Of a stretch of DNA of 64,000 nt, positions 9,723-19,973 are shown one piece after another; the first letter of the stretch is position 1, and every line of letters begins with the position of its first letter. The notes beneath the pieces were generated by a model. It did no database searches. It was not told the origin of the DNA and saw only the letters and a program-made list of their open reading frames with translations. Source of the stretch: Trichomonas tenax (Eukaryota > Parabasalia > Trichomonadida > Trichomonadidae); the NCBI GenBank assembly GCA_023091735.1, contig JALKBU010000177.1, positions 1-64,000 of the forward strand. The letters are read 5' to 3'. Position numbers and translations under genes: made by a program.

Positions 9723-11978
9723 TTAATGGGTCAACATCTCTTCCTCGTCTGCGGTGTAATAATCCCTCTTCCACAGACGGTTCCAAAAGGCAAAAAAAAT
9801 GAACACGATAGCAATTACTAATATAACACAAAATACAATAGAAATAGTTAGAGAATTGGCATATAATTCTGACTTCCTTCCCTGATAAAACTCTGGTCCA
9901 TATTCCGTTTGCATTGGCAAATGATATGTTCTTGCTGGAATTAACATTTCAGGCTCTTTTGACTTCATTTCATATGAATACCGAGGCTTGAAGAAAGGAG
10001 GTTCTTCAGACATGATGGGAGATGGATGTGGTGAAGCAATTGGAGGATATGGATCTCCGTCTTCTGGTGCCCAGCATTTTCTAGTATACTTTGGCTTCCA
10101 TTTATCAAAAAAAGTATGGTTTTCATATAAAGAGTAATATGTAATAGAAACATTAGGCTCAAATGGACTACCAACCATTTGGTAGAATTTATTTAAGCCG
10201 CAGTAGAATATATTGAGAATGTAAACTCCTTTGAAAGCATTGATATACATTGAATTCATTTTTGATGCTAAGTAAACGTTACGTAAATTTGCATCATTAT
10301 AGAACGTTCCTTCTGCAACATAATAAATATCTACATCTCTTCCATCCCATGTCACTAAGGCTGAGCAATTTGCAAATATGTATGAACCGAAAGTATTGAC
10401 TGTTCCAAAATAAATAAATTCTATTTTGTCATTATTTGCAAATGTTGAATAACCAAACTCGAATGTAGTAAAGTTGGTTAAGTTAATTGTGGGTCTGATT
10501 GTTTCTGGATTCGGAACATGAGGTCCAAAATAGCGCAAATTGGTGCAATAATTGAAGCAATGTTCCTTAACCGCCAAACACCTTTCCCACATAATGTACT
10601 GCAGTGAAGTACAATTATAAAAGCAATTTATGGAAAAATGTGCTGATTTCTCAATTACTAAATTCTTCAATTTGTGGCATTGATAAAAGCAATGCGACAA
10701 AAAGCCACAATTTCCTTTAGGAAGTATAACTTCTTCGAGTTCATGACAATTCTTAAACAAATCATCATAAATTTGGCGCGAAGTTAAAGATGATAAATTG
10801 GCAAATTTAATACGCGTTTCTTGAAACACTTTACTTCTAATATCTACAATGTTTGGTGACCAATCGAAACTTGTAATATTTGATTTAGAGAACGTTCCAT
10901 ATGTTAACATGGTAATAGTGGGAGGAAGCAAAACTTGTGTTGCTGCAAAGTATTCAAAAACATATTCCCCTATATACGAAAGATTAACTCGTCTTAAATC
11001 CAAAGTTGGGAATCCTTTGCATAGTGAAAAAGCATATTGACCAATCGTCTGAACTCCAAGTGGGATGTTAAGAATTGATAATTTCGTGCAGTTGAAAAAA
11101 GCTCGATCCGGAATTTTCGTGAGATTTTCAGGTAAAGTTATTTCGACAATATTTATGCAATCTGCAAATATAGATTTTGGCATATCACCTTGGAAAATAA
11201 GGCCCTCTGGATAGCTGACAGGAGTTTCTGATAGCATTCCTGCAAAACAACCGTCCGAATAAGTGAAATTAACACTATAATTTAAAGGGAAGTTTTTGAT
11301 CCATGTACCATATAAAGCAAGCGACCCTATGCCAGTGTATGCAGGAAATATAACCTCTTGAAGTGAATTGCATCGATAAAAGAAATAATATGGAATCCTT
11401 GTCATAAAACACTGTGAAAGATCCATTCTTATCAAGCTTTTGCAGTCAAAAAAGGATCCAATGCTATTTTCAAATGATAAATTAAAATCAATTGTGAATG
11501 TTTTTATCTTGAAATTACTCGAGAAAGCATATTTGTTTGCTTTTTCAGCATTCCTCGGTGGGAAGAATTCTGTCATATTATATATCTCTGAGAACGCGCC
11601 GATGTTAATTATTGTGATATTCATTCGTGATGCATCGAGAGATAATATGTATTCGCTTCGAAATGATCTGTTTTCGATGTTGTTGATCGTATCAGGTACT
11701 ATAATCTTTGGAATTTGGCAATTTAAAAAGCAATTTGGATAAATTCTTACAACTTTTATTGTTTTGTCGTTGTATTCTAGTTGAGTTGGTATTTCGAATG
11801 ATTCAATTTGCTCTATCGTTGCATTTGATGAGACAGCTCGAATTTCAGCTTCAAGTTCGTTCATTGCTCGCACAGTGATGTTCGATTTAGGAGCACCAAT
11901 CTCAGTCAACGAAAATGTCACGGGATCCGTGGAATAATTGGCGTTCACACGTAACTTAAAAAGGAATAAAAGAAACAT
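9723..11978 (-). CDS. BspA-like leucine-rich-repeat surface protein with C-terminal membrane anchor, 751 aa
   Basis: An intact frame. I choose the ATG at 11978 (MFLLFLFKLRVNA, then NYSTD), which gives a clean signal peptide; the longer frame upstream begins with TTG and a lysine run translated from poly-A. The ectodomain holds about two dozen LRR_5/BspA-type repeats (for example LTKIPDRAFFNCTKLSILNI and LGVQTIGQYAFSLCKGFPTL). A proline-rich spacer follows (YPPIASPHPSPIMSEEPP), then one transmembrane helix (LTISIVFCVILVIAIVFIFF) and a short cytosolic tail ending DEEEMLTH. Known of the family: trichomonad BspA-like proteins are candidates for binding host or bacterial surfaces, and anchored ones have short tails with sorting signals. 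The acidic EEEML could act as a leucine-based signal (inference). Codon use is AT-rich, unlike the anchored BspA at 43.4 kb. Confidence 0.9.
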   Translation of the reverse strand: MFLLFLFKLRVNANYSTDPVTFSLTEIGAPKSNITVRAMNELEAEIRAVSSNATIEQIESFEIPTQLEYNDKTIKVVRIYPNCFLNCQIPKIIVPDTINNIENRSFRSEYILSLDASRMNITIINIGAFSEIYNMTEFFPPRNAEKANKYAFSSNFKIKTFTIDFNLSFENSIGSFFDCKSLIRMDLSQCFMTRIPYYFFYRCNSLQEVIFPAYTGIGSLALYGTWIKNFPLNYSVNFTYSDGCFAGMLSETPVSYPEGLIFQGDMPKSIFADCINIVEITLPENLTKIPDRAFFNCTKLSILNIPLGVQTIGQYAFSLCKGFPTLDLRRVNLSYIGEYVFEYFAATQVLLPPTITMLTYGTFSKSNITSFDWSPNIVDIRSKVFQETRIKFANLSSLTSRQIYDDLFKNCHELEEVILPKGNCGFLSHCFYQCHKLKNLVIEKSAHFSINCFYNCTSLQYIMWERCLAVKEHCFNYCTNLRYFGPHVPNPETIRPTINLTNFTTFEFGYSTFANNDKIEFIYFGTVNTFGSYIFANCSALVTWDGRDVDIYYVAEGTFYNDANLRNVYLASKMNSMYINAFKGVYILNIFYCGLNKFYQMVGSPFEPNVSITYYSLYENHTFFDKWKPKYTRKCWAPEDGDPYPPIASPHPSPIMSEEPPFFKPRYSYEMKSKEPEMLIPARTYHLPMQTEYGPEFYQGRKSELYANSLTISIVFCVILVIAIVFIFFAFWNRLWKRDYYTADEEEMLTH

Positions 11979-12604
11979 TTTGACAAAAAAATCCAAAATT
12001 TTTTTTTTTTTTGCATCGGCGAAAACTCTCCAACTAACTAAATGCATCAAAATATCGAGATTTTATTATCAAAGAAAACTTTCATGCAACATAAATATTT
12101 TTGAGAATTTTATTAATTTAGTTAAATTTTTAATTTTTAGAAGAGGGTTAAAAAGAAGAAAATCGTTAAATTGCTTTCTATATTTATGCACTATCTAAAT
12201 ACAAAAGATGAGGATAAGAAAGGTTTACTAACTTTACATGTCAAATTTATTTTTTAAATGCAAGTTCCATGCTAAAAAATGATTTTATTTCAATATATTT
12301 CAGTAAAATTAAAAGCACCATTACAAGCACGCTGAATATCAATGCTAATTTGTTGAAAATCAAAGAAATAATGATCAAATTCGGTTTACATGTCATAAAT
12401 TCATTTTTATTTGACACATTGTCAGTAAACACTGGGAGATCAATATCTCAATTCCAGCTGTAAAATATCCGAATTTTAATTATTAATTAAATAATATATT
12501 TTAATAACAAATTATAAGAAATTACTGAGATTTCGATATAAATTATAGGAAAATTGTTTATTTTATATATTAGGGAAATTATAGTTTTGGATATTCTCAA
12601 ATTG
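11979..12604. other. Upstream region shared by divergent genes
   Basis: AT-rich; frames at 11938-12463 are open only because of low complexity. No promoter element is clear for the BspA gene beyond TC-rich sequence just before its ATG. Confidence 0.4.
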
Positions 12605-12652
12605 CTGATTTTTAGGGGTAATCCAAAAATTTGGATTACCCCTAAAAATCAG
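12605..12652. repeat. Perfect 48-bp palindrome
   Basis: Two 23-base arms (12605-12627 and 12630-12652) are exact reverse complements around a 2-base AA centre. The core is AGGGGTAATCC/GGATTACCCCT. A further GTAATCC follows the right arm at 12653-12659. It lies about 150 bases upstream of the 12801 gene. It could be a cruciform or hairpin, a dimeric factor site, or a minimal fold-back element. Confidence 0.9.
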
Positions 12653-12800
12653 TAATCCATATACTACTGGATTTGGATTATAAATGTATAGGCAATCATA
12701 ATTTTATCGACCAAAATCCATTAGATAAAATAAGGTTCTGCTTCTACACTTTTTATTCTACACTTTTTTTTATCGAATTGTAAACTAATTAATCGAATAG

Positions 12801-15176
12801 ATGACTCTTTACGTTAAAATCAACGAGGTCGAGGGCATTCTTTCGAAGGACACTCCCTCCCATACCTTCCAGGTCATGCTCACAGAGACATCTTCGAGAA
12901 AAGTTATAAGTTCTGACACTGTAAGAGCAAAAACACCAGATTTCAGCGGTAAAAACTATCAGTTCGAGCCTATGGATAGAGAGAAAGGAGATCTCAACAT
13001 CCAGCTCGTTTATTATAACGAAACAGTGCCAGCAACAGTTGCAGGAATTAAATTGCCACTTACCTGCTTCCCTAAAAACAAGAAAATCAGGAAATCGGTA
13101 AATCTCATCAACTACAATTTATCTGAATCGCCAGTTATCCAAATGGCGTTTCATTTCGATACCAAGGGCGCTAGGCCTTTCGACGTTAAATCTGGCCACC
13201 TTCATGCAGACATCTATGCAGAGGCTTACAGAGCACAAGAAAATCTTCGTAAATCCGGAACAAAATCGATCAAAATATCATCATCATCAAAGTCAAAGCC
13301 ATCACAGGGCGAATCAGATGACCAAGAGCCAAAGCATTCTTCCAAGAAATCCAGCAGATCTCATGATAAAGATAAAGAATCTAAAATGCATGTTGAAATC
13401 GAAAGGCCAAAGAAGGACAATTCCGAGCCAAAGGTTAGAGACGACAGCAAAATGCGCGCAGTACGCTCTCCTTCAACATCAGGAAAAGCTTATGAAGTCC
13501 CTGAAGTTCCAATTGGCGACCAGTTCTCCGATCCATCGCTTGATACAAGGCCAGTACAGTTGTTCACTGTCAATTTACTCCAAAATCCTTATGGTCTTCA
13601 GTTACCATCAATTCCATTTAAGCGTTTCGATGCTCCTGACTCACTTGCTCAGCAGATTAAGCAAGAGCAGGTTGCTCCACAGCCATCCGGCATCGCTGCT
13701 GCACCAACTCCATCACCTGCACCTATCCAACAACCAGTTTCACCTGCTCAGGTCCACATAAACTCAGGTCCAACAACAGGAAACGTCTACTTCCAGCCAT
13801 TGCCATCTGTTCCAACACAGAACTTCCAGAGCGAGCAGCGCCCAGAGCCACTTTTCAATCAGTCAAGACAGGCTCAACCGCCACCAGCTTCTTCTTTCAA
13901 CGCTATGAATGGAATTGGAAGGCCAACACAGCCAGAGCAAGGTAGAATTCCGTTCAAGAATGTTCCAGGAATGGAAAACTATCAGTACAACAATGGATTC
14001 CCGAACCCAGACTATTATCGGTCATCTCCAGTTAATGATGACTTCGCTCGTAGAAATCTGGAGTTCCAGCGTCAATTACAACCGAACAAGAACTTATTCC
14101 CGCCACAACCAACAATGAATGGACCAACATCACCAGGAATTTCATCTTCTTCCTCAACGCCATCTTTATCATCACTTCCATCAAGCCCAGGATTCCAGGG
14201 CATGAACCAGCCCACACCAGGCCAACTTCCTCCATTGCTATCAAGCCCAGGAATGTCGTCACAGATGATGGACAACCAGCAGTACGGTCCAAGTGGATTC
14301 CCAGTTTCCGGTGGAATGATGATATCTCCACCAAAGCCATCTATTTCAAACACACCACAATCTCCTCCAATGCCATCAATGCCAAAGGGAATTTCTCCTG
14401 CACAGTCATCCCCATCAATGCCAACACTTCAGAACCAGAACTATCCATCACTTGCAACAATATTTGCCAACGGTAACAGCCCAATTGGTCAGCCTCAGCC
14501 ACAGCCTGCACCATCTCCAGGTCCAGGTTTCATCAGGCCAAGCAACTCATCATCTTCAATTATCCCAGAGCTGAGCCCAGAGGAGAAGAGAAAGATAGAA
14601 GATGCAAAGAGGATGCAAGAGCTCAGAAGGCAGATGGATGAAGAACAAGCGAGAATCGAGAAAGAGAGACAACTCGCGAAGGAGAAGGAACGCCAACTTA
14701 AGAGGCAAGAAAGTTCATTCCCGAAGGCTCCACAGCCACCAACACCGCAGCCGTCAATGCCATCAGCACCAATGCCACAACCATCTATGCAGCCGCAGCC
14801 AACAATGCAGCCATCTATGCAATCATCCATGCCATCGGCTCCAATACAATCCACACCAAATATGCCATATGGAATGCAGGGATACCAGAGCTATGGACAG
14901 CCAGAATACAACTCTGGGCAAACAGGATATTATGGACCATCTTATGGAACACATCCAATGGTCTCCCAGTTCGAACAGCCACAACCACAGCCGCAACAGC
15001 CACCACAGCAATACCAGCAACAGATCTTGATTCAGTATTACAGGCAGCTCTACTCTCAGTACCTGCTCTCACAGGGCTACACACAGGAGTACATTAGCCA
15101 GTATATCGCGAACTATCCTCAGCAGTTCGATCAATATGCTCAAGAGTACTTCCGAAAGACGCAAGGTCAAATATAA
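12801..15176 (+). CDS. C2-like N-terminal domain with long Pro/Gln/Ser-rich tail, 791 aa
   Basis: Residues 1-140 are a compact beta-rich domain (MTLYVKINEVEGILSKD, then FQVMLTETSSRKVIS, then SPVIQMAFHFDTKGARPF) that looks like an NT-C2/C2-type sandwich, probably a membrane or protein interaction module. Residues ~150-215 are Lys/Ser/Asp-rich. Residues ~290-590 are low in complexity (PSSPGF and PQPSMPS-like runs). Residues ~593-637 form a single charged helix (RRQMDEEQARIEKERQLAKE). The C-terminus is Gln/Tyr-rich (QILIQYYRQLYSQYLLSQGY). Codons are C-ending and AT-poor compared with neighbours, which suggests high expression. There is no signal peptide or transmembrane segment. Function is unknown; a cytoskeletal, P-body or trafficking scaffold would fit the architecture. 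Confidence 0.8.
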   Translation: MTLYVKINEVEGILSKDTPSHTFQVMLTETSSRKVISSDTVRAKTPDFSGKNYQFEPMDREKGDLNIQLVYYNETVPATVAGIKLPLTCFPKNKKIRKSVNLINYNLSESPVIQMAFHFDTKGARPFDVKSGHLHADIYAEAYRAQENLRKSGTKSIKISSSSKSKPSQGESDDQEPKHSSKKSSRSHDKDKESKMHVEIERPKKDNSEPKVRDDSKMRAVRSPSTSGKAYEVPEVPIGDQFSDPSLDTRPVQLFTVNLLQNPYGLQLPSIPFKRFDAPDSLAQQIKQEQVAPQPSGIAAAPTPSPAPIQQPVSPAQVHINSGPTTGNVYFQPLPSVPTQNFQSEQRPEPLFNQSRQAQPPPASSFNAMNGIGRPTQPEQGRIPFKNVPGMENYQYNNGFPNPDYYRSSPVNDDFARRNLEFQRQLQPNKNLFPPQPTMNGPTSPGISSSSSTPSLSSLPSSPGFQGMNQPTPGQLPPLLSSPGMSSQMMDNQQYGPSGFPVSGGMMISPPKPSISNTPQSPPMPSMPKGISPAQSSPSMPTLQNQNYPSLATIFANGNSPIGQPQPQPAPSPGPGFIRPSNSSSSIIPELSPEEKRKIEDAKRMQELRRQMDEEQARIEKERQLAKEKERQLKRQESSFPKAPQPPTPQPSMPSAPMPQPSMQPQPTMQPSMQSSMPSAPIQSTPNMPYGMQGYQSYGQPEYNSGQTGYYGPSYGTHPMVSQFEQPQPQPQQPPQQYQQQILIQYYRQLYSQYLLSQGYTQEYISQYIANYPQQFDQYAQEYFRKTQGQI

Positions 15177-15474
15177 TTATTTTCGCTTATTGATAAAGAA
15201 TAAACGGAATATTCAGTAGTTGCTAGTTTTCAAATATATATATATTCAAAACATCACCAAATGTCGTTTTATATTTCATTTTTTTTTCCAAAAAAGTGTG
15301 AATCGTTTTACTGGCGCAAAAGTCAATGAAAATTTTACGATATTAAAAACATTTTTTTGTTGACCATTAAACAGTCCTTTTAAAGTTATGTATGAATATC
15401 AAAAAATTTTCATATCAAAGAAAACGACTCAGATTTCTGAAAAAAATTGCCAACACCTTTATTTTTAATTCATA
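15177..15474. other. Intergenic region
   Basis: AT-rich with poly-T runs; TTCATAATG includes the next start codon at 15475, so transcription may begin very close to the ATG. Confidence 0.35.
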
Positions 15475-18400
15475 ATGTCTACTAAAGAAGGTTTAAACAA
15501 TTTGGATTCTTCAGAAGAAGCCATTAGGGATGTTCCTTCACCGCGTAAAAATACACATCGAAGAAGAAAAATAATCACGCCGACATCAAATGGATTAATT
15601 GAAATTGATACAGAATCACCAATACAAAGTCCAAGAACAAACGAAAAACCTACTGTAAAAATGCCTTTACAATTTGTTCCTATTACTGCTGATGTTCCAA
15701 AACCAGATTTACAATCTATTTTCAAAAATGGCGATGAAAATTATTTCAAGGACATCGAAAACGATCCCAACCTCCAAATTCAACTGAGATCCAGGCATAA
15801 AGGGACTTTAAATATATGCCAATCAATCGATGAAAATAAAATCGAATTTGTTACAAAATTTATTCAATACTTTCAAGATCCCGAAAAAATCGAGATTCTT
15901 ACACATTCTATTCGCACAAACAATTTACAGTTGGTAGATTTTTTGTTCAAAGATGAAATCAAAAATGTAGTCACTGACAGCAATGGTAAATCTTTTCCTG
16001 AAATTGCCTATGGAAGCGCGGCATGGGATGTATTTGAGTTTTTGATACATGACAAGAAAATGGCAAACGTTCGGAACGCTTCAGATGAAACAATCTTATT
16101 TTGGGCCATGAGAGATGAGAATCCGGATAAAATCAAATACCTATTAGACAACGATGCAGATGTTCTCATTGAAAATCATTCATTAATATCACCGTTATCA
16201 ATGGCATTGTCAAAAGAAAAGTTTGATCACGCATCATTCTTCAATATGATCAATATCAATGAAATCAATTCTGATAGTATATTAACTAACATAATTGATT
16301 TAGTAATTAACAACAAGCTCCCTGTGCTCAATGAATTTTTCAAGAAATTCAAAATCCAGAACATTGATAATATCCGAATCCCACTTCTTGCAAACAGCAT
16401 CACATCACAAAACCTACAAATGATTGACTTTTTGATTACCAACAACATTACTCTGAATATACCAAATATTAGTGATGCAACTCCTTTGATGCTTGCTGCA
16501 GGTGCTGGAAACACTCAGCTTGTTCAACGCCTCCTTGAGAAAAATGTTTCAATTAATTGCAGTAACGAACAAGGAACAGCATTAGTTAACGCTGTGAGAA
16601 ATCATCACAATGATATCGCCAAAATTCTTTTAAATTATCCCAATGTACAGGATTTGTTTTATGCATTTTATGAGGCCTTAGCTACTCAAAATGAAGAATT
16701 AATACCAATTCTTATGAATATAATCAACAAGAACCCTCTGAATATTCAAGAATCAGGTAAATACATCGATAAAATCAATCAATATGCAATGAACAAACAA
16801 AACAAAGAGCACTACAAAATTGCGAACAAAAAGATTGTTAAATGTAGTCCAGTGCATGATCAAACTGATGATGATGGTGAAGATGAGCCAATGGATACAG
16901 AAAGAGAAGATTTTCTTAAATATCGCCCAAAACTAGTTATCAAAGAGAATATGTCACAAGAAGAATTTGACAGATTATTTGATAAGGAATCGCCACTGCA
17001 TGGTCATAAAATTGATGATATAGATGAATCAGGAAAGAGTGTATTCCATTATTCATGCATTGTTGGTCTATTATATGGAGCGCAAAAATATGTACAAAAT
17101 GGCATGAATATAATGACAAAAGACAATTGTGGAATGACAGGACTCCATTATTCTTTAGACAATGGACACATTGATATTGCAAAGTATCTCATTTCTAATG
17201 GCGCTTACAAAGATGATAAAGTTGAAAAAGGTGATAAAATTCTCGATTATGTTGTCAAACATAAAGAATTCAATGAATTTGCTTTAACTCTATTGAACAA
17301 AGGCTCACAATTCGGGGAAGAAACATTAAAGAATGCAATTATAGTAGGCAACGAAGATATTTGTACTTTATTAGTGCAAAGAGGTGTAAGTTTAATGAAC
17401 ATTATTCATGATCCAAACCTATATTATTTCCAATTTGCTGCATCTCAAGGCTTTGTCAAAATTGTTGATATGTTTTGCAAAGTAACAGATAACATTGATC
17501 TCAAGAATAACTCCGGGATGACTCCATTATTATTAGCAGTTGCAAATTCTCAAATCAAAACAATGGAAATTCTTTTTATGCATCATGCAGATCCTAAAAT
17601 TGAGGATAACTTTGGAAGGGATGCTCTCACACATGCAATCATTACAGAGAACAGTGAAACAATCATGGAAGTTTTTAAATATGTGAAACAATTTGATCCT
17701 TTAAGAATTATCAAAGCCCATGCTAATATCAATCTATTTAATACCATTTTGCTTAAAATTTTATTGAACAAAAATGGACCATATGATTTTAGGATAATCC
17801 CTGTTAATTTATATCGCGGATTCATGAAAGAAATTCCTATCAAAGGAAAAATAACAGATCTCAAGTCATTTGTCAAAGCAGAATCTGATATCAATGCTCC
17901 ACTTTTCTATAATGATACAGCATTAACAATTGCCATTAAATTATATTGTTATGATGAGGCTATAAATCTAATTAAAAATGGTGCAAACCCGAATATAGGT
18001 CCCAGACACGGCATTAACAGTGTTATGGTTGCATGTGCTCATCACAATTTATATCTTTTCAAGGCGATGAAATCAATAGCAGACATGAATCAAACTGATG
18101 ATCACGGAAGAACTCCATTGATTTATGCCATAATGAATAATAATTGGGATGCATTTAAGTTTTGCATGTCCTTAAAATCCAATGTTGACATTCGTGATGA
18201 TAAATTAATGTCACCATTCATGTATGCATGTGAAGCAGGAAATAGCAAAATTTTAAAGAAACTTATCCCATTCCTAACATTTCAGCAAATGAACGAGCAG
18301 GATGTTAATGGCGAAACTGCTTTATTTAAATGCATTCAAAATGGACATTACCTTCTAGCTGTACACATAATTGAAAATGGAGCTGATCCTGAGATAGCCG

Positions 18401-18765
18401 ATTACAATGGAACAACTGTTTTTCATATAACATGTATGGGAAGAAGTGAGTGGTTTTTTGAATACCTATCACAAATTGTTAATATATTCAGAAGAGATAA
18501 TGATGGAAATAATGCAATGGATTATGCAAATAAATGCCAAAATAAGATAATTGTTAGTTGTCTTGAAAGAAAACTTGGATCAATTTATAAATATCATCCA
18601 CCTGGAAAATTAAACATACAAAAATTTAACATATCAACATCCTGGAGGCATTACATTCACTCATCAGAATCATCAGATTCTGATGATTCTAGTGACTCTG
18701 GTGGTTCTCGCAATTCTAATGATTCTCTGGGCCGTAGGCATTCTCAAGCTAATTTAGATGATTAA
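15475..18765 (+). CDS. Large ankyrin-repeat protein, 1096 aa
   Basis: An intact frame. Residues 1-95 are polar and basic (SPRKNTHRRRKIITPTSNG). Ankyrin repeats run from ~100 to ~1040 in two blocks split by an acidic linker near residues 460-480 (QTDDDGEDEPMDTEREDF). Clear repeats include DATPLMLAAGAGNTQLVQRL, GMTGLHYSLDNGHIDIAKYL and GETALFKCIQNGHYLLAVHI. The C-terminal ~30 residues are Ser/Asp-rich (SSESSDSDDSSDSGGSR). There are no membrane segments. Ankyrin families are strongly expanded in trichomonads and serve as protein-binding scaffolds; the partner is unknown. Unlike the other ankyrin-type loci in this window it shows no frameshift or internal stop. Confidence 0.9.
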   Translation: MSTKEGLNNLDSSEEAIRDVPSPRKNTHRRRKIITPTSNGLIEIDTESPIQSPRTNEKPTVKMPLQFVPITADVPKPDLQSIFKNGDENYFKDIENDPNLQIQLRSRHKGTLNICQSIDENKIEFVTKFIQYFQDPEKIEILTHSIRTNNLQLVDFLFKDEIKNVVTDSNGKSFPEIAYGSAAWDVFEFLIHDKKMANVRNASDETILFWAMRDENPDKIKYLLDNDADVLIENHSLISPLSMALSKEKFDHASFFNMININEINSDSILTNIIDLVINNKLPVLNEFFKKFKIQNIDNIRIPLLANSITSQNLQMIDFLITNNITLNIPNISDATPLMLAAGAGNTQLVQRLLEKNVSINCSNEQGTALVNAVRNHHNDIAKILLNYPNVQDLFYAFYEALATQNEELIPILMNIINKNPLNIQESGKYIDKINQYAMNKQNKEHYKIANKKIVKCSPVHDQTDDDGEDEPMDTEREDFLKYRPKLVIKENMSQEEFDRLFDKESPLHGHKIDDIDESGKSVFHYSCIVGLLYGAQKYVQNGMNIMTKDNCGMTGLHYSLDNGHIDIAKYLISNGAYKDDKVEKGDKILDYVVKHKEFNEFALTLLNKGSQFGEETLKNAIIVGNEDICTLLVQRGVSLMNIIHDPNLYYFQFAASQGFVKIVDMFCKVTDNIDLKNNSGMTPLLLAVANSQIKTMEILFMHHADPKIEDNFGRDALTHAIITENSETIMEVFKYVKQFDPLRIIKAHANINLFNTILLKILLNKNGPYDFRIIPVNLYRGFMKEIPIKGKITDLKSFVKAESDINAPLFYNDTALTIAIKLYCYDEAINLIKNGANPNIGPRHGINSVMVACAHHNLYLFKAMKSIADMNQTDDHGRTPLIYAIMNNNWDAFKFCMSLKSNVDIRDDKLMSPFMYACEAGNSKILKKLIPFLTFQQMNEQDVNGETALFKCIQNGHYLLAVHIIENGADPEIADYNGTTVFHITCMGRSEWFFEYLSQIVNIFRRDNDGNNAMDYANKCQNKIIVSCLERKLGSIYKYHPPGKLNIQKFNISTSWRHYIHSSESSDSDDSSDSGGSRNSNDSLGRRHSQANLDD

Positions 18766-18843
18766 ATATATATGTCTATTATATTTATTAGAATGTCATC
18801 ATGTGACCAAATCTAATTAAAGAGAATAAAGATTGAGTCATAA

Positions 18844-18946
18844 CATTTGACAAAGAAATATTTAGCATGTATGACGCAGTCTTCAATAGCATTTGACAAG
18901 TAATAAAGTTAATGTCAAGACTGTCAAATGCCAATAATGTCAAATG
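18844..18946. promoter_or_regulatory. Two direct and two inverted CATTTGACA nonamers
   Basis: CATTTGACA lies at 18844-18852 and 18890-18898, and its reverse complement TGTCAAATG at 18922-18930 and 18938-18946. All fall within 131 bases upstream of the ATG at 18975. The two-out, two-in layout suggests a binding-site cluster. Confidence 0.5.
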
Positions 18947-18974
18947 ACGTTAATTCGAATTATCTCTTTATTAA

Positions 18975-19658
18975 ATGAGCTATGAAAACATTGATGGAAT
19001 TCGATATAGAATATATGAGTCTGATGGTTATGCTGTTGTAGGCAATTCTTCGGGTACTTCTAGAAATGGTTTGTCAAATGAAAAGTATTGTCCTCCAAAC
19101 ATCCATATTCAACAAATTGTTATGCATAATGGTATAGAATACCGAGTCATCAGCATCTCAACAAATGCCGTTAGAGATTGCTCTGGTACAAAAAATATAT
19201 CAATTCCAGAGGGCATTGAAAAAATCAATGGTGGTGCTTTTTACTTCTGCAATTGTCGCATGGAACGACTTGTATTGTCAGATTCGTTAAAGCATATTTC
19301 TATTCTTGTTTTTGCAGAAAATAGGATTAAAGAATATTTCATTGGGCAGAATTTGGAATATTTTGGCGCTGCTTTATTCGCTAGAAATTATCTAACAAAG
19401 ATTACTGTTCATCCAAATAATAAGAATTTTTGTCATGATGAACAATATTCACTCTATTATAAAAATATGACCACTTTTTGCGCTGCTTCTGGATTTATCA
19501 CTGATTTTGTTGTTCCCACATCTGTCAATCAGATTTTTGTACAATCATTTGATGGAATTAACATTCGAAGTGTCGTTATACCAAGTTCAGTTCAACTCAT
19601 TGATGCTCAAACAGCATTTGTGGTTCTTCCAAAATTGGAGTCAATATACACTTACTGA
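18975..19658 (+). CDS. BspA-like LRR protein without signal peptide, 3'-truncated, 227 aa
   Basis: Starts at an ATG with MSYENIDGIRYRIYESDG, the N-terminal signature of a short, leaderless BspA subfamily shared with the loci at 19974, 25762 and 26866. LRR_5-type repeats follow (IEKINGGAFYFCNCRMERLV and SLKHISILVFAENRIKEYFI). Compared with the 320-residue paralogue at 25762-26724 it stops about 90 residues early, right after LESIYTY, and unrelated sequence follows. It therefore lacks the C-terminal module (the YYCGKYNASSEF region). It may be a truncated but expressed gene or a pseudogene. The nonamer cluster just upstream argues that a promoter remains. Confidence 0.65.
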   Translation: MSYENIDGIRYRIYESDGYAVVGNSSGTSRNGLSNEKYCPPNIHIQQIVMHNGIEYRVISISTNAVRDCSGTKNISIPEGIEKINGGAFYFCNCRMERLVLSDSLKHISILVFAENRIKEYFIGQNLEYFGAALFARNYLTKITVHPNNKNFCHDEQYSLYYKNMTTFCAASGFITDFVVPTSVNQIFVQSFDGINIRSVVIPSSVQLIDAQTAFVVLPKLESIYTY

Positions 19659-19973
19659 GACTTGGTGGCGGTCTAAATTCGAATCCAAGTGATGATGAAT
19701 AATTTCGGCAAAGCTTGATTTTCTCAAACTCACATTGTAAAATTATATTCCTTAGAAGATGCTTTCTTATATTTCTTCGGCAAGGAATCATATTAATATG
19801 GAACATAAAACTCGAATTTAAAAATTCAGGAAGATTAGAAATCAGATGATTGCCATCTATATGTGACCATGGAAAATATCACTGGAATATTGAGCTAGAT
19901 AGAAGTCCTATTATTTACTTTTTAAGAATGTGTTTTGTTATTAAAGTCAATCAATTTGAATAAAAATATTCAT
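19659..19973. other. Sequence replacing the missing 3' end of the 18975 gene
   Basis: No homology to the paralogues is visible here. A short hairpin, ACTTGG with CCAAGT, encloses a TTCGAATCC string at about 19659-19692. No gene supported. Confidence 0.35.

Noticed and set aside
11979..12050. 24-residue N-terminal extension of the 9.7-kb BspA protein
   Set aside because: It starts at TTG and crosses a poly-A tract coding for lysines; the signal peptide begins at 11978.
13204..15084. Several His/Ser/Gln-rich and Gly/Ile-rich alternative frames over the 12801 gene
   Set aside because: They are by-products of repetitive Pro/Gln codons in the real frame, with no start context.
19659..19692. tRNA-like hairpin with a TTCGAATCC string
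   Set aside because: Only one stem and a T-loop-like string are present; no D arm, anticodon arm or full-length acceptor stem can be drawn.
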